DNA of 64,000 nt, taken from NCBI RefSeq assembly GCF_000382705.1, contig NZ_ARQE01000004.1, positions 388,613 through 452,612 of the forward strand. Reading direction: 5' to 3'. Source of the DNA: Aureimonas ureilytica DSM 18598 = NBRC 106430 (GTDB lineage Bacteria > Pseudomonadota > Alphaproteobacteria > Rhizobiales > Rhizobiaceae). A program made the position numbers and the translations under genes. The notes beneath the pieces are model-generated. The model ran no database searches, was not told the DNA's origin, and worked only from the letters and a program-made list of their open reading frames with translations. Within the stretch, counting starts at the first letter, position 1. Each line of letters begins with the position of its first letter. This document shows, in pieces, positions 1 through 13,098 of this stretch.

Positions 1-265
1 CTCGGCCGGCGTCTTCAGCCAGGACGACCCGAACCGCTACGCCAATCTCATGAACTCGATCCGCGACCGCGACTGGTGGATGATCGCGGCCGACTTCCGC
101 GCCTATTGGGACACGCAGCGCCAGCTCGACATGGTCTGGAAGGACCGCGCCAAGTGGGACGCGATCGCGGTTCGCAACACGGCGCGCATGAGCTGGTTCT
201 CGTCCGATCGCTCGATCGACGAGTATGCCCGCGACATCTGGCGCGCCGGCCCGAAGGCGGGCTGA
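1..265 (+). CDS. glgP: Glycogen phosphorylase, C-terminal fragment (5' end outside window)
   Basis: Glycogen phosphorylase releases glucose-1-phosphate from glycogen, using phosphate and a pyridoxal phosphate cofactor. Only the last 87 codons are here, read from base 2 to a TGA at 263-265. The visible stretch has the closing signature of the GT35 family: DFRAYWDTQRQ, a basic region, then ARMSWFSSDRSI and EYARDIW. The PLP-binding lysine lies upstream and cannot be seen. The gene leads into glgC on the same strand after 198 bases and is the first visible member of the glycogen cluster. The identification is firm for the family; I cannot say whether the missing part is intact. Confidence 0.9.
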   Translation, partial: SAGVFSQDDPNRYANLMNSIRDRDWWMIAADFRAYWDTQRQLDMVWKDRAKWDAIAVRNTARMSWFSSDRSIDEYARDIWRAGPKAG

Positions 266-293
266 CCCGCCGAGCCGCTCCCCTCTCCCGCTC

Positions 294-326
294 TTTTTTC
301 GCCGCGACAAGATCGCGGCGAAAAAA
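294..326. other. Perfect 13-bp inverted repeat between glgP and glgC
   Basis: The arms 294-306 and 314-326 are perfectly complementary around a 7-base loop. Each arm is six T/A pairs plus a CGCCGCG core. The T run precedes the stem and the A run follows it, on both strands, so this is not a classical A-stem-U terminator. It could still form a stable RNA hairpin that protects the glgP 3' end or slows transcription into glgC. The rest of 266-463 holds no gene; the last bases carry the glgC ribosome-binding site. Confidence 0.6.
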
Positions 327-463
327 CGTGGGGGCGCAGCGTTCCCCTAGATGGAAGGTTTGCGCGGCCACGCTATCTTGCTTCCGATGGACGCGCATCG
401 GCCTCTGCAAGAAGTCGCCGGCAAGGCCGGGCGCGCAACGATGCGTTGGGGGGAGTTTTCAGG

Positions 464-1728
464 ATGGGCGATAGCCGGCGAGTGGCACCGATCGCGCGCG
501 ACACCATGGCCTATGTTCTGGCCGGGGGTCGCGGCTCGCGATTGATGGAATTGACGGATGACCGCGCCAAGCCCGCGGTCTATTTCGGCGGCAAGTCGCG
601 CATCATCGACTTCGCCCTCTCGAATGCGGTCAATTCCGGCATCCGCCGCATCGGCGTCGCCACGCAGTACAAGGCCCACTCGCTGATCCGGCACCTGCAT
701 CGGGGCTGGAACTTCCTGCGTCCGGGCCGCAACGAGAGCTTCGACGTCCTGCCCGCCTCGCAGCGCGTGTCGGAAGACCAGTGGTATGCCGGCACGGCCG
801 ACGCCGTGTATCAGAACATCGACATCATCGAGGCCTACGCCCCCAAATACATCATCATCCTGGCGGGCGACCACGTCTACAAGATGGACTACGAGATCAT
901 GCTCCAGCAGCATGTGGACACGGGGGCCGACGTGACCGTCGGCTGTCTCGAAGTCCCGCGCATGGAAGCGGTCGGTTTCGGCGTCATGCATGTGGACGAG
1001 AAGGGCCAGATCACCGACTTCATCGAGAAGCCGGCCGATCCGCCCGCGATCCCCGGCCGGCCGGACACGGCGCTCGCCTCCATGGGCATCTATGTCTTCA
1101 ACACGGCCTTCCTCGCCGACCAGCTACGCCGCGACGCGGCCGATCCGAAGTCCAGCCGCGATTTCGGCAAGGACATCATCCCCCATATCGTGAAGCACGG
1201 CACGGCCTGGGCGCACTCCTTCAACACCTCCGTCGTGCGCTCGGCCGCCGAATACGGCGCCTATTGGCGCGACGTCGGCACGGTGGACGCCTATTGGCAG
1301 GCCAATATCGACCTCACCGACGTGGTGCCGCAGCTCGACATCTACGACCGCGACTGGCCGATCTGGACCTATGCCGACGTGACGCCGCCGGCGAAATTCG
1401 TCCATGACGAGGACGGGCGCCGCGGCATGGCGATCTCCTCGCTCGTCTCGGGCGACTGCATCATCTCCGGCGGCACGCTGCATCGCTCCCTGCTCTTCAC
1501 CGGCGTTCGCCAGAACAGCTATTCCAAGCTCGACGAAGCGGTGATCCTGCCGGGTTGCCATATCGGGCGCGGCACCCGCATCACCCGCGCGGTGGTGGAT
1601 CGCGGCGTCCATATTCCGGACGGTCTGGTGATCGGCGAGGACCCCGAGCTCGACGCGCAGCGCTTCCGGCGCACATCCAACGGCGTCTGTCTCGTCACCA
1701 AGCCGATGATCGACCGGCTCAACTACAG

Positions 1729-1732
<4 letters not shown>
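464..1732 (+). CDS. glgC: Glucose-1-phosphate adenylyltransferase (ADP-glucose pyrophosphorylase)
   Basis: Makes ADP-glucose and pyrophosphate from ATP and glucose-1-phosphate, the committed step of bacterial glycogen synthesis. The 422-residue protein opens with the nucleotidyltransferase signature LAGGRGSRL (residues 19-27) and KPAVYFGGK (36-44), carries the substrate-binding FIEKPADPP segment, and ends in a left-handed beta-helix region with [11 protein letters not shown]. It closely resembles the Agrobacterium enzyme along its length. ATG 464 is chosen over a TTG at 446 because a GGGGAG Shine-Dalgarno precedes it at normal spacing and the homologous N-terminus fits. Its stop overlaps the glgA start (ATGA, 1729-1732), so the two are probably translationally coupled. 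The family is allosterically controlled by glycolytic intermediates. Confidence 0.97.
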
Positions 1733-5398
<3,666 letters not shown>

Positions 5399-5438
5399 CG
5401 GCTCGGCTGCCGGACGCCGTGGGTCGAGGAGCCAAGTC

Positions 5439-7487
5439 GTGAGAGGCGAAGTCGTGGAAAGCCAGGTCGTGACGGGTATCACTTCGGAGCGCGGCGCGCC
5501 CGCCCGGCTGGGCGCGACGGTGGATCGCGACGGCGTCCATGTCGCCGTCTTCTCCGCCCATGGCGAACGGATCGAGCTCTGCCTCTTCGAGCCCGGCGAA
5601 ACGCGCGAGCGCATCCGGCTGGTGCTGCCGGGAAGAACGAGCGAGGGCATCCATTTCGGCTTCGTGCCGGGTCTGGCGGCGGGCGCGCTCTACGGGCTTC
5701 GCGCGCATGGCCCCTTCGCGCCCGAGCGCGGCCATCGCTTCGACGCCGCGAAGCTCCTCGTAGACCCCTATGCGACGCGGCTCGACCGGCCCTTCGTCTA
5801 CCATTCGCTGATGGCGGCGCCCCCGGAGCGCGGCATCGACACCGCGCCCTTCGTGCCGCGCGCGGTGGTGGAAGATCCGGCTCGCGACGCCGCGCCCCTC
5901 CCTTTCGCCAAACCTGGCTTCACCTACGAGCTGCCCGTTCGCGCCTTCTCCCAAACCCGCGCCGAAATCCCCGAGCGGCTGCGCGGCACGCTGGCGGCGC
6001 TCGCCGAGCCCGCCTCGCTCGACCATCTGACGCGGCTCGGCGTCGAAACGGTCGAACTCATGCCCCTCGCCGCCGCGATCGACGAGCGCCATCTCGTCGC
6101 CCTCGGCCTCACCAATGCCTGGGGCTACAACCCCATCGCCCATGCCGCGCCCTGCCCGCGCCTTGTGCCGGGCGGCTGGGCGGAGGTGCGGCGCACCGTG
6201 GACGCGCTCCATGCGCGCGGCATCCGCGTGCTTCTCGACGTGGTCCTGAACCATTCGGGCGAAAGCGACCGGTTTGGCCCGACGCTCTCCTATCGCGGGC
6301 TCGACAGTCTCACCTATTACGCCACCTCGGCCGACGATCCGGGCACGCTCGTCAACGACACGGGCACTGGCAACACGTTCGCGCTCTGGCGCGAGCCGGT
6401 GGCCCGCATGGCGCTGGACGCCCTGAAGACCTGGGTCGAGGTCGGCGGCATCGACGGGTTCCGCTACGATCTCGGCACGGTGCTCGGCCGCACGCCGGAG
6501 GGCTTCCGGCCGGACGCGCCGCTTCTCACGATGATCGCGGCCGATCCGGTTTTGAGAGATCGCGTCCATGTCGCCGAGCCCTGGGACATCGGCCCCGGCG
6601 GCTATCAGGTCGGCGCCTTTCCCAAGCCCTTCCTCGAATGGCAGGACCGGTTCCGCGACGATATCAGGCGCTTCTGGCGCGGCGATGCGGGCACCGTCTC
6701 GGCGCTGGCGACGCGCCTGTCCGGCTCGCCGGACCTCTTCGACCCGAAATCGCGCCTGCCCTCCGACGGCGTCAATTTCATCGACGCCCATGACGGGTTC
6801 ACGCTGCGCGATCTCGTCAGCTACAAGCAGAAGCACAACGAGGCCAATGGCGAGGCCAATCGCGACGGCCATGGCGACAACCATTCCTGGAACAATGGGG
6901 TGGAAGGCGAAACAAGCGATCCCGCCATCATCGAGCGCCGCCGGCGCGACGTGCGGGCCCTGCTGGCCACCCTGTTCGTGGCGCGCGGCAATCCGATGAT
7001 CGTCGCGGGCGACGAGATCGGCCGCACGCAAGGGGGCAACAACAACGCCTATGCGCAGGACAACGAGACCTTCTGGCTCGACTGGGCGAGCGCCGACGAG
7101 GCGCTGATCGGTTTCACCGCGCGGCTCCAGCGCCTGCGCCGCGCGCTGGAGCCCTTGTCGCGCGACCGCTTCCTGACGGGAGAGACGGTCGGCGGCGAGC
7201 CCGACGTCGTCTGGCTGCGCGCGGATGGCGCGGCGATGGCGGATGCGGATTGGGCCGATGCCGGGCGCGCCCTTCTCGGCCTTCGCCTTGCCGGCGAGCG
7301 GGAAGCCGCGCTCGTCTATCTCAACCGGGGCCAGGCGCCGGTGGACATTCAACTGCCGACGCCAAGGGACGGGCGCAGCCATTGGCTGGAACTCCTGTCG
7401 GACCGGCCGGACGCCGAAGCCCGCCCGCTGGCGAGCGGCGCGTTCCAGCTCGGCGCGCGCGCCGTCGCCATCCTGCGCGAGGGATAG
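5439..7487 (+). CDS. glgX: Glycogen debranching enzyme (isoamylase type)
   Basis: Hydrolyses alpha-1,6 branch points of phosphorylase-limit glycogen. The 682-residue GH13 protein has an N-terminal CBM48-like beta domain (about 15-110) and a catalytic barrel with DVVLNHSGE (region I), the nucleophile in FRYDLG (Asp344), the general acid in VAEPWD (Glu380) and the third acid in DAHDGF (Asp452). The GlgX/isoamylase insertion with HNEANGEANRDG and NHSWNNGVEGET is present. The start is GTG 5439, preceded by GAGGA at good spacing; a second GTG at 5454 is less well placed. It follows the DUF2585 gene after 40 bases on the same strand and probably shares its transcript. Confidence 0.95.
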   Translation: MRGEVVESQVVTGITSERGAPARLGATVDRDGVHVAVFSAHGERIELCLFEPGETRERIRLVLPGRTSEGIHFGFVPGLAAGALYGLRAHGPFAPERGHRFDAAKLLVDPYATRLDRPFVYHSLMAAPPERGIDTAPFVPRAVVEDPARDAAPLPFAKPGFTYELPVRAFSQTRAEIPERLRGTLAALAEPASLDHLTRLGVETVELMPLAAAIDERHLVALGLTNAWGYNPIAHAAPCPRLVPGGWAEVRRTVDALHARGIRVLLDVVLNHSGESDRFGPTLSYRGLDSLTYYATSADDPGTLVNDTGTGNTFALWREPVARMALDALKTWVEVGGIDGFRYDLGTVLGRTPEGFRPDAPLLTMIAADPVLRDRVHVAEPWDIGPGGYQVGAFPKPFLEWQDRFRDDIRRFWRGDAGTVSALATRLSGSPDLFDPKSRLPSDGVNFIDAHDGFTLRDLVSYKQKHNEANGEANRDGHGDNHSWNNGVEGETSDPAIIERRRRDVRALLATLFVARGNPMIVAGDEIGRTQGGNNNAYAQDNETFWLDWASADEALIGFTARLQRLRRALEPLSRDRFLTGETVGGEPDVVWLRADGAAMADADWADAGRALLGLRLAGEREAALVYLNRGQAPVDIQLPTPRDGRSHWLELLSDRPDAEARPLASGAFQLGARAVAILREG

Positions 7488-7609
7488 CCGTAGGCCGGAG
7501 CGATCCCGCCCCGGCGGTATCGAGCTTGGGATAGCGCGGCGCGCCCCTTTGCGCCGGGGGGCCCGAGCGCCTACATCGGATCGATCCGCCCTTCGGAACC
7601 GCGTGCCCC

Positions 7610-9550
7610 ATGCCGATCCAGCTCCTGCCCGAAACGCTCATCGACCAGATCGCCGCCGGCGAGGTGGTCGAGCGGCCGGCGAGCGTCGTGAAGGAGCTTC
7701 TGGAAAACGCGCTGGACGCCGGCGCGCGGCGCGTCGAGATCGTCACGGCGGGCGGCGGCAAGAGCCTGCTTCGCATCAGCGACGACGGCTGCGGCATTCC
7801 CTCTGCCGAACTCCCGCTCGCCATCCGCCGCCATTGCACCTCCAAGATGGAGGGCGGTCTCGACGCGATCGACACGCTCGGCTTTCGCGGCGAGGCGCTG
7901 CCCTCGATCGGCTCGGTGGCGCGGCTGACCCTGCGGTCCCGCGCGCGCGGCGCGGAGGGCGCGCATGAAATCCGCGTTGACAACGGCGTGCAGGACGGCC
8001 CGCGCCCGGCACCCCTGTCGGTCGGCACGATGGTCGAGGTGCGCGATCTCTTTCACTGCGTGCCCGCGCGGCTGAAGTTTCTCAAAAGCGACCGCGCGGA
8101 AGCCGCAGCCATCACCGAGACGGTCAAGCGCATCGCCATCGCCTTTCCGGCCGTGCGCTTCGAGCTGGCCGGCGAGGACCGCACCGAGACGGTGCTCGCC
8201 GCCGGCAGCCCGCAGGCGCGCATCGCGCAGATCGTCGGCACGGAATTCACCGAGAACGCGGTGGAGCTCGATGCCCTGCGCGAGGGCGTCCGGCTCACCG
8301 GCTGGGCGGGCCTGCCGACCTATCATCGTGGCAATGCGCAGCATCAATATGCCTATGTGAACGGGCGGCCGGTGCGCGACAAGATGATCCTCTCGGCCAT
8401 TCGCGGCGCCTATGTCGACTTCGTGCCGCGCGACCGCTGCCCGGTCTGCGTCCTCTTTCTCGACGTCGATCCGCGCGACGTCGATGTGAACGTTCATCCC
8501 GCCAAGGCGGATGTGCGCTTTCGCGACCCGGCGCTGGTGCGCGGCCTCATCGTCGGGGCGATCCGGCAGGCGCTCGGCGGCATGAGCCTGCGTGCCTCGA
8601 CGGAAGGCGCCGAGGGGCTGATGGCGCGCTTTCGCCCCGGCGGCATGGGCGGCGGCATGGCCGAAGGCCCCGGCCCCGGCGCGACGGACGCCCCCTTCCC
8701 CGCCGCCGGGCCGGGCGCCTCTCCCGCCTTCGCCCCGCGTCCCGCCGCTCTGCAAGCCGGCATCGGCGCGCGCGCGGCCTCCGTCGTTCTCGGCCGCCGC
8801 TCGGGCGGGTTCCGCGAGCGGAGCGAGGCGCCTTTCGACGCCGGGACGAGCTTCTTCCGACCGCTGGAAACGCCTGCCACCCCGCGCGAGCCTGCGCCGC
8901 GCATGAGCGGCTTCGAGCCGCAGGCGCGCCCGGTGCGCGAGAGCGAACAGGCCCCGGCGCCGGCCAGCGCCGAGTTTCCGCTCGGCGCGGCGCGGGCGCA
9001 GATCGACAAGGCCTTCATCGTCGCCGAAACGACCGACAGCCTGGTGATCGTCGACCAGCACGCCGCGCATGAGCGGCTGGTCTACGAGGCGCTGAAACAC
9101 GCGCTTCATGCCGACGCCATCCCCGCGCAGATGCTGCTCATCCCCGATGTCGTGGACTGTTCCGAAAGCGAGGCCGAGCGGCTATCAGAGGAAGCCGAGA
9201 CGCTGTCGCGCTTCGGCCTTGTGATCGAGCGTTTCGGCCCCGGCGCGATCATGGTGCGCGGCACGCCGGCGATTCTCGGCGAAGTCGATGCCAAGGCGCT
9301 CCTGCGCGATCTCGCGGACGAACTCTTCGAGGGCGGTCAGGTCGGCCTCAAGGCGCGGATCGACCATGTGGCGGCGACCATGGCCTGCCATGGCTCGGTG
9401 CGCTCGGGGCGAAGGCTCCAGCCGGCCGAGATGAACGCACTCCTGCGCCAGATGGAACGCACGCCGGGCTCGGGCCAGTGCAATCACGGGCGGCCGACCT
9501 TCATCGAACTGAAGCTCGCCGATATCGAGCGCCTGTTCGGCCGGCGTTGA
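7610..9550 (+). CDS. mutL: DNA mismatch repair protein MutL (endonuclease type)
   Basis: Couples mismatch recognition by MutS to strand incision. The 646-residue protein has the GHKL ATPase motifs in order: [11 protein letters not shown] (33-43), SDDGCGI (57-63) and [12 protein letters not shown] (92-102). A Gly/Pro/Ala-rich linker spans roughly 335-455, and the C-terminal dimerisation domain follows. That domain contains [12 protein letters not shown] (482-493), matching the metal-binding nuclease motif DQHA(X)2E(X)4E, plus ACHGS and CNHGRP motifs near the end. These residues mark the MutL class that nicks DNA itself, as in bacteria without MutH. The start lies 122 bases after glgX; that gap is GC-rich with no evident gene. 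Confidence 0.96.
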   Translation: MPIQLLPETLIDQIAAGEVVERPASVVKELLENALDAGARRVEIVTAGGGKSLLRISDDGCGIPSAELPLAIRRHCTSKMEGGLDAIDTLGFRGEALPSIGSVARLTLRSRARGAEGAHEIRVDNGVQDGPRPAPLSVGTMVEVRDLFHCVPARLKFLKSDRAEAAAITETVKRIAIAFPAVRFELAGEDRTETVLAAGSPQARIAQIVGTEFTENAVELDALREGVRLTGWAGLPTYHRGNAQHQYAYVNGRPVRDKMILSAIRGAYVDFVPRDRCPVCVLFLDVDPRDVDVNVHPAKADVRFRDPALVRGLIVGAIRQALGGMSLRASTEGAEGLMARFRPGGMGGGMAEGPGPGATDAPFPAAGPGASPAFAPRPAALQAGIGARAASVVLGRRSGGFRERSEAPFDAGTSFFRPLETPATPREPAPRMSGFEPQARPVRESEQAPAPASAEFPLGAARAQIDKAFIVAETTDSLVIVDQHAAHERLVYEALKHALHADAIPAQMLLIPDVVDCSESEAERLSEEAETLSRFGLVIERFGPGAIMVRGTPAILGEVDAKALLRDLADELFEGGQVGLKARIDHVAATMACHGSVRSGRRLQPAEMNALLRQMERTPGSGQCNHGRPTFIELKLADIERLFGRR

Positions 9551-9662
9551 CATCGGCCCGCATCAGGCCGAACACAGTTTCATGACGCCCGGCCGACGGC
9601 CGGACCCGCATTGACGATGTTGCCGCATTTTCGAGGGCCAAGCGTGTCCGCTTTGCCGGGAA

Positions 9663-9908
9663 ATGCTCCAGACCATGGACCACAGAATGATGAACCGGAT
9701 GGACAGCGGCGGCGAGGCCAAGCTGCATTATGGCGACGGCGATTTCGAGGTCGTGCGCCCCGGCGCCTTCGTGCGCTGCGCGGTGACGGGCGAGCCGATC
9801 GCGCTCGATCTCCTGCGGTACTGGAATGTCGAGCGTCAGGAAGCCTATCGCGACGCGGGCGCCTCGCTCCAGCGCGAACTCGACCTCGCCCCGCAGCGTC
9901 GCAAGTAG
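9663..9908 (+). CDS. DUF2093 domain protein
   Basis: A small, probably cytoplasmic protein of 81 residues or slightly fewer. The core reads LHYGDGDFEVVRPGAFVRCAV, then TGEPI and LRYWNVERQEAY. This pattern defines DUF2093, a short family found throughout Rhizobiales with no known function. Several in-frame ATGs (9663, 9675, 9687, 9690) compete, and none has a convincing Shine-Dalgarno, so the first 4-10 residues are uncertain. It lies 112 bases after mutL, past a weak 6-bp hairpin at 9553-9571, and converges on lpxK. Confidence 0.8.
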   Translation: MLQTMDHRMMNRMDSGGEAKLHYGDGDFEVVRPGAFVRCAVTGEPIALDLLRYWNVERQEAYRDAGASLQRELDLAPQRRK

Positions 9909-9910
9909 GC

Positions 9911-9970
9911 GTCAGCGCCGACGCTCGACGTCAGCGCCGCTCGAAACGCGTCAGCCCCGCTCGAAACGCT
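9911..9970. repeat. Three-copy ~20-bp imperfect tandem repeat over the lpxK 3' end
   Basis: The words beginning at 9911, 9930 and 9950 share GTCAGCGCCG or GTCAGCCCCG. The last two copies, 9931-9950 and 9951-9970, agree at 18 of 20 positions and include TCGAAACGC. The third copy contains the lpxK stop codon (TCA at 9951-9953 on the plus strand). This looks like local slippage that duplicated the end of the gene. The repeats fill the 42-base gap between the convergent DUF2093 and lpxK genes, where no separate terminator is seen. Confidence 0.7.
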
Positions 9971-10976
9971 CGAGCGCTTTGGAAAGCAGCGCCTCGGCCG
10001 CGCCGGGCTCGGCCCATTCCAGCTCGACCTCCAGCACGCGGGCGAGGCGGTTCAGGCCGCGCATCGGGCCGCCCTCGCTCCGGCCGAAGCGCGCCCGGTC
10101 CTTGGCCGTGGTGACAAGGTCGAGACCGAGACTGTCGGCCTCGCTCAAGAGCTCCCGCGCCTCGCTTTCGCTGAGCGTGTGATGGTCCGGGAAGGACCGG
10201 GCGACGACGATCTCGGCCCCCGCATTGCGCAGCGAGGCGAAGAACTTGCCGGGGTCGGCGATGCCCGCGAAGGCGAGGCAGCGCCGCCCCTGGAACTCCG
10301 CCGCGTTGGGCGCAGCCAAACGGGCGCGGTGAACCGGCAGGCCGCTTTCGGCGAGCCTTCTCCCCAGCGCGTCGCCGCGCGGCCCCTCGCCCACCACGAG
10401 CAGCGCGTCGGCATGAGCGAGCTGCGTGTCGAGCGGCGCGCGCAAGGGGCCGGCGGGCAGAAGCGCGCCATTGCCGAGCCCGCGCCTCGCATCCACGACG
10501 AGAAGAGCCAGATCGAAGCGGAGGCGGGCGCTCTGGAACCCGTCATCCATGACGATCAGATCGCAGCCGGCTTGATTGAGAAGCGCCGCGCCCGCCGCGC
10601 GGTCCTTCGCGACGACGGTCGGCGCGAGGCCGGCGAGCAACAGCGGCTCGTCGCCCACGAGATCCGCGTCGTGCCGAGCGGAGTCCACCAGAAGCGCGGC
10701 TCTGGCCTGCCCGCCATGGCCGCGCGACAGGAAGCCGGGCCGGCGGCCGATCGCCAGCGCCGCGCGCCCGAGCGCCAGCGCCGTCGGCGTCTTGCCGCCG
10801 CCGCCGACCGTCAGATTGCCGACACAGACGACGGGAAGCGGAACGCGCACGCGCGGCCCGCGCTCCAGATTGCGCCGGGACACCGCGCCATAGGCGAGCG
10901 AGGGCAGCGTGAGGGCGCGGGACAGGAGGCCCGGCTCGCGCCACCAGAAGCCGGGAGCGGTCCCGAACAAGGGCAT
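9951..10976 (-). CDS. lpxK: Tetraacyldisaccharide 4'-kinase
   Basis: Phosphorylates the 4' position of the lipid A disaccharide at the inner membrane. The 341-residue product has the P-loop GNLTVGGGGKTP near residues 53-64, the lipid kinase motif MDDGFQ, and a C-terminal FPDHH segment, all expected for LpxK. ATG 10976 is chosen over an in-frame TTG at 10991, because the ATG lies two bases after the waaA stop. It is the last gene of the minus-strand run DUF4170-DUF374-waaA-lpxK, which groups late Kdo2-lipid A functions. Confidence 0.94.
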   Translation of the reverse strand: MPLFGTAPGFWWREPGLLSRALTLPSLAYGAVSRRNLERGPRVRVPLPVVCVGNLTVGGGGKTPTALALGRAALAIGRRPGFLSRGHGGQARAALLVDSARHDADLVGDEPLLLAGLAPTVVAKDRAAGAALLNQAGCDLIVMDDGFQSARLRFDLALLVVDARRGLGNGALLPAGPLRAPLDTQLAHADALLVVGEGPRGDALGRRLAESGLPVHRARLAAPNAAEFQGRRCLAFAGIADPGKFFASLRNAGAEIVVARSFPDHHTLSESEARELLSEADSLGLDLVTTAKDRARFGRSEGGPMRGLNRLARVLEVELEWAEPGAAEALLSKALERFERG

Positions 10977-10978
10977 TG

Positions 10979-12292
10979 TCAGCCGCCCCAATCCATGCGG
11001 CAGGACAGGCGCAGCGGCAGGAGGAACGGGTCGAGCGCCGCCATGGTGCGCTTCAGCGCGCCGCCCATGTCGGCGACGCTTTCGCGGGCCGCCTCGATCA
11101 TCTGCCGGCGCGCGGCAGGCCGGTCGAACAGCTCCGACACGGCGGCGCCGAGTTCGGCCTCGTCCTGCACGATCCAGGCCCCGCCCTTGTCGATCAGGCG
11201 GTGATAGACCTCGCGGAAATTCTGCACATAGCGGCCCGACAGGATCGCCGTGCCGAGCATGGCGGCTTCCAGCGGGTTCTGCCCGCCCTCGCCGCTGATC
11301 GACTTGCCGACAAAGGCGATCTCGCTCAGCCGGGCGTAGAAGCCCATGTCGCCCATCGTGTCGCCGAGAAAGATGTCGGTGGTCGGCAGGGGCAGCTCGC
11401 CCCGGCTCCAGCGCGCCACCTGAAGGCCGCGCGCTTCGAGATCGCGCGTGATCGCGTCCGCCCGGTCCACATGGCGCGGCACGATCACGGTGAGCAGCCG
11501 GCCGCGCTCCTCGCGCAGGCGCATGTGGATGTTGGCGGCGATCTCCTCCTCGCCCTCATGGGTCGAAAGTGCCGCCCAGACGGGGCGCATCCCGATGCTC
11601 CGGCGGGTTTCCTCGAGATCCTCGCGGTTCACCGGCGGCGCGCCGACATCGGCCTTCAGATTGCCGGCGACGGTCACGGCGCGCGCCCCGAGAAGATGGT
11701 AGCGCTCGCCGTCGATCTCGGACTGCGCCACCACATGGGCGAGCTTGGAGAGAAGCGCCTCGGCGACGCCCGGCGCCGACTTCCAGCGCTTGAACGAGCG
11801 GTCCGACAGGCGCGCATTGACGAGAACCTGCGGAATGCGGCGCGCGGCGAGCTCCGTCATCGTGGTCGGCCAGATCTCGCTTTCGGCGACGATGGCGAGT
11901 TCCGGCTGCCAATGGTCGAGAAAGCGCGACACGCAGGGCTTGAGGTCGAGCGGAACATATTGATGGATGACGCGGTCGCCGAGGCGCTCGCGCACCGTGG
12001 CGGCCGAGGTCACGGTGCCCGTCGTCATCACCACCGTGATGCCGTCCTCGGCGATCGCCGAGACGACGGGCGCCACCGCCGCGCTCTCGCCCATGGAGGC
12101 GGCATGGACCCAGACCAGCGGCACGCCGGGCGGCCGGATTTCGCTCGGCACGCCGTAGCGCTCGCGCCGGCGCTCCTTGTCTTCCTTGCCCTTGGACGCG
12201 CGCCAGCTCACATAGGAGCCGACGGCCGGATAGGCGAGCGAGCCGGCGACGCGATAGGCGGTCAAGGCCGCCTTGGCCCATCTGTCGTTCAA
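10979..12292 (-). CDS. waaA: 3-deoxy-D-manno-octulosonic acid (Kdo) transferase
   Basis: Transfers Kdo from CMP-Kdo to lipid IVA on the cytoplasmic face of the inner membrane. The 437-residue GT30 protein has an N-terminal hydrophobic anchor, the acceptor-side motif HAASMGES near 63-70, VAESEIWP in the middle, and the donor-side EGGQNPLEAAMLG block in the C-terminal Rossmann domain. The only start in register is TTG at 12290-12292, and its bases overlap the DUF374 stop as TTGA. A rare start with an overlap suggests translation depends on ribosomes arriving from the upstream gene. Confidence 0.95.
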   Translation of the reverse strand: MNDRWAKAALTAYRVAGSLAYPAVGSYVSWRASKGKEDKERRRERYGVPSEIRPPGVPLVWVHAASMGESAAVAPVVSAIAEDGITVVMTTGTVTSAATVRERLGDRVIHQYVPLDLKPCVSRFLDHWQPELAIVAESEIWPTTMTELAARRIPQVLVNARLSDRSFKRWKSAPGVAEALLSKLAHVVAQSEIDGERYHLLGARAVTVAGNLKADVGAPPVNREDLEETRRSIGMRPVWAALSTHEGEEEIAANIHMRLREERGRLLTVIVPRHVDRADAITRDLEARGLQVARWSRGELPLPTTDIFLGDTMGDMGFYARLSEIAFVGKSISGEGGQNPLEAAMLGTAILSGRYVQNFREVYHRLIDKGGAWIVQDEAELGAAVSELFDRPAARRQMIEAARESVADMGGALKRTMAALDPFLLPLRLSCRMDWGG

Positions 12293-13098
12293 TGATTCGT
12301 CTTTCGGTCCGCCAATTCCGCCGCCCGCCGGTTCGCCCGTTCGATGGCGAGCGTCAGCTGGGCGCGAATCGCCTCCAACTCCTCCGCGCCGGCATCGGAC
12401 GGAACGAAGATCGGCTCTTCCATGACCACGGCAATGCGGCCGAAGGGCAGCGGAATGGTGGTCTTGTCCCAGGTTTTTTCGAGGACGCGCCGCCGGCTCG
12501 TCACCGCCGCGCTCGGCACGATGGGCCGGCCCGACAGGCGGGCGAGCGTGACGATGCCGAGGCCTGCCTCACGCGGGGTGCCCTTCGGCACGTCGGCGAT
12601 CATGCAGATGCCGAACCCCTCGTCGAGCGCGCGTTTCATGCGCAGCAGCGCGCGCACGCCGCCCTTTTCGGACGCCGCCTCGCGCACCCGCCCGCCCGAG
12701 CCGCGCACCGTCTCGATGCCGAAACGCTCCACCACGGCGGCGTTGATCTCGGCATCGGCGCTGCGCGACAGGAGCGCCAGATAAGGCAACTCGCGCGGCC
12801 GGAAGAAGGGCGCGAGGAGATGCTGCCCATGCCAGAGCGCCACGATCGCGGGATGCCGCGCATGGAGGATCGCGCGGAAGTCGCTCGAGCCCTCCGCCTC
12901 GCGCTGCGAGGCGCGAAGCCCGCGCAGGGCCTCGAAGATCAGGCGTCCGACGAGGCGCACGGCGGCCGGCGAGCGCGAGGCCGCCTTCAGCCGGCGCTGG
13001 ACGCGCACGCGCCAGCGGCGACGCTTCGGCCGCGCTTCGCCGGATGCGGTTTCGGGCGCGGAAGCGGCCGGCGCCGCCGGGCCTTCGGGCTCGGTCAC
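12289..13098 (-). CDS. DUF374 lysophospholipid acyltransferase family protein
   Basis: A probable acyltransferase of the LPLAT superfamily (DUF374), 269 residues. After an Ala/Pro-rich start and a basic segment, residues from about 85 show IVALWHGQHLL. In this family the WHG replaces the HX4D box of other acyltransferases. IADVPKGTPREAGLG and a Pro/Val-rich segment follow. Family members sit beside waaA in many Rhizobiales, so modification of lipid A or another envelope lipid is a fair guess; the substrate is unknown. The start is GTG 13098, overlapping the DUF4170 stop as GTGA. A much longer open frame upstream is an artefact of GC-rich sequence opposite or out of frame with real genes. Confidence 0.88.
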   Translation of the reverse strand: MTEPEGPAAPAASAPETASGEARPKRRRWRVRVQRRLKAASRSPAAVRLVGRLIFEALRGLRASQREAEGSSDFRAILHARHPAIVALWHGQHLLAPFFRPRELPYLALLSRSADAEINAAVVERFGIETVRGSGGRVREAASEKGGVRALLRMKRALDEGFGICMIADVPKGTPREAGLGIVTLARLSGRPIVPSAAVTSRRRVLEKTWDKTTIPLPFGRIAVVMEEPIFVPSDAGAEELEAIRAQLTLAIERANRRAAELADRKTNH

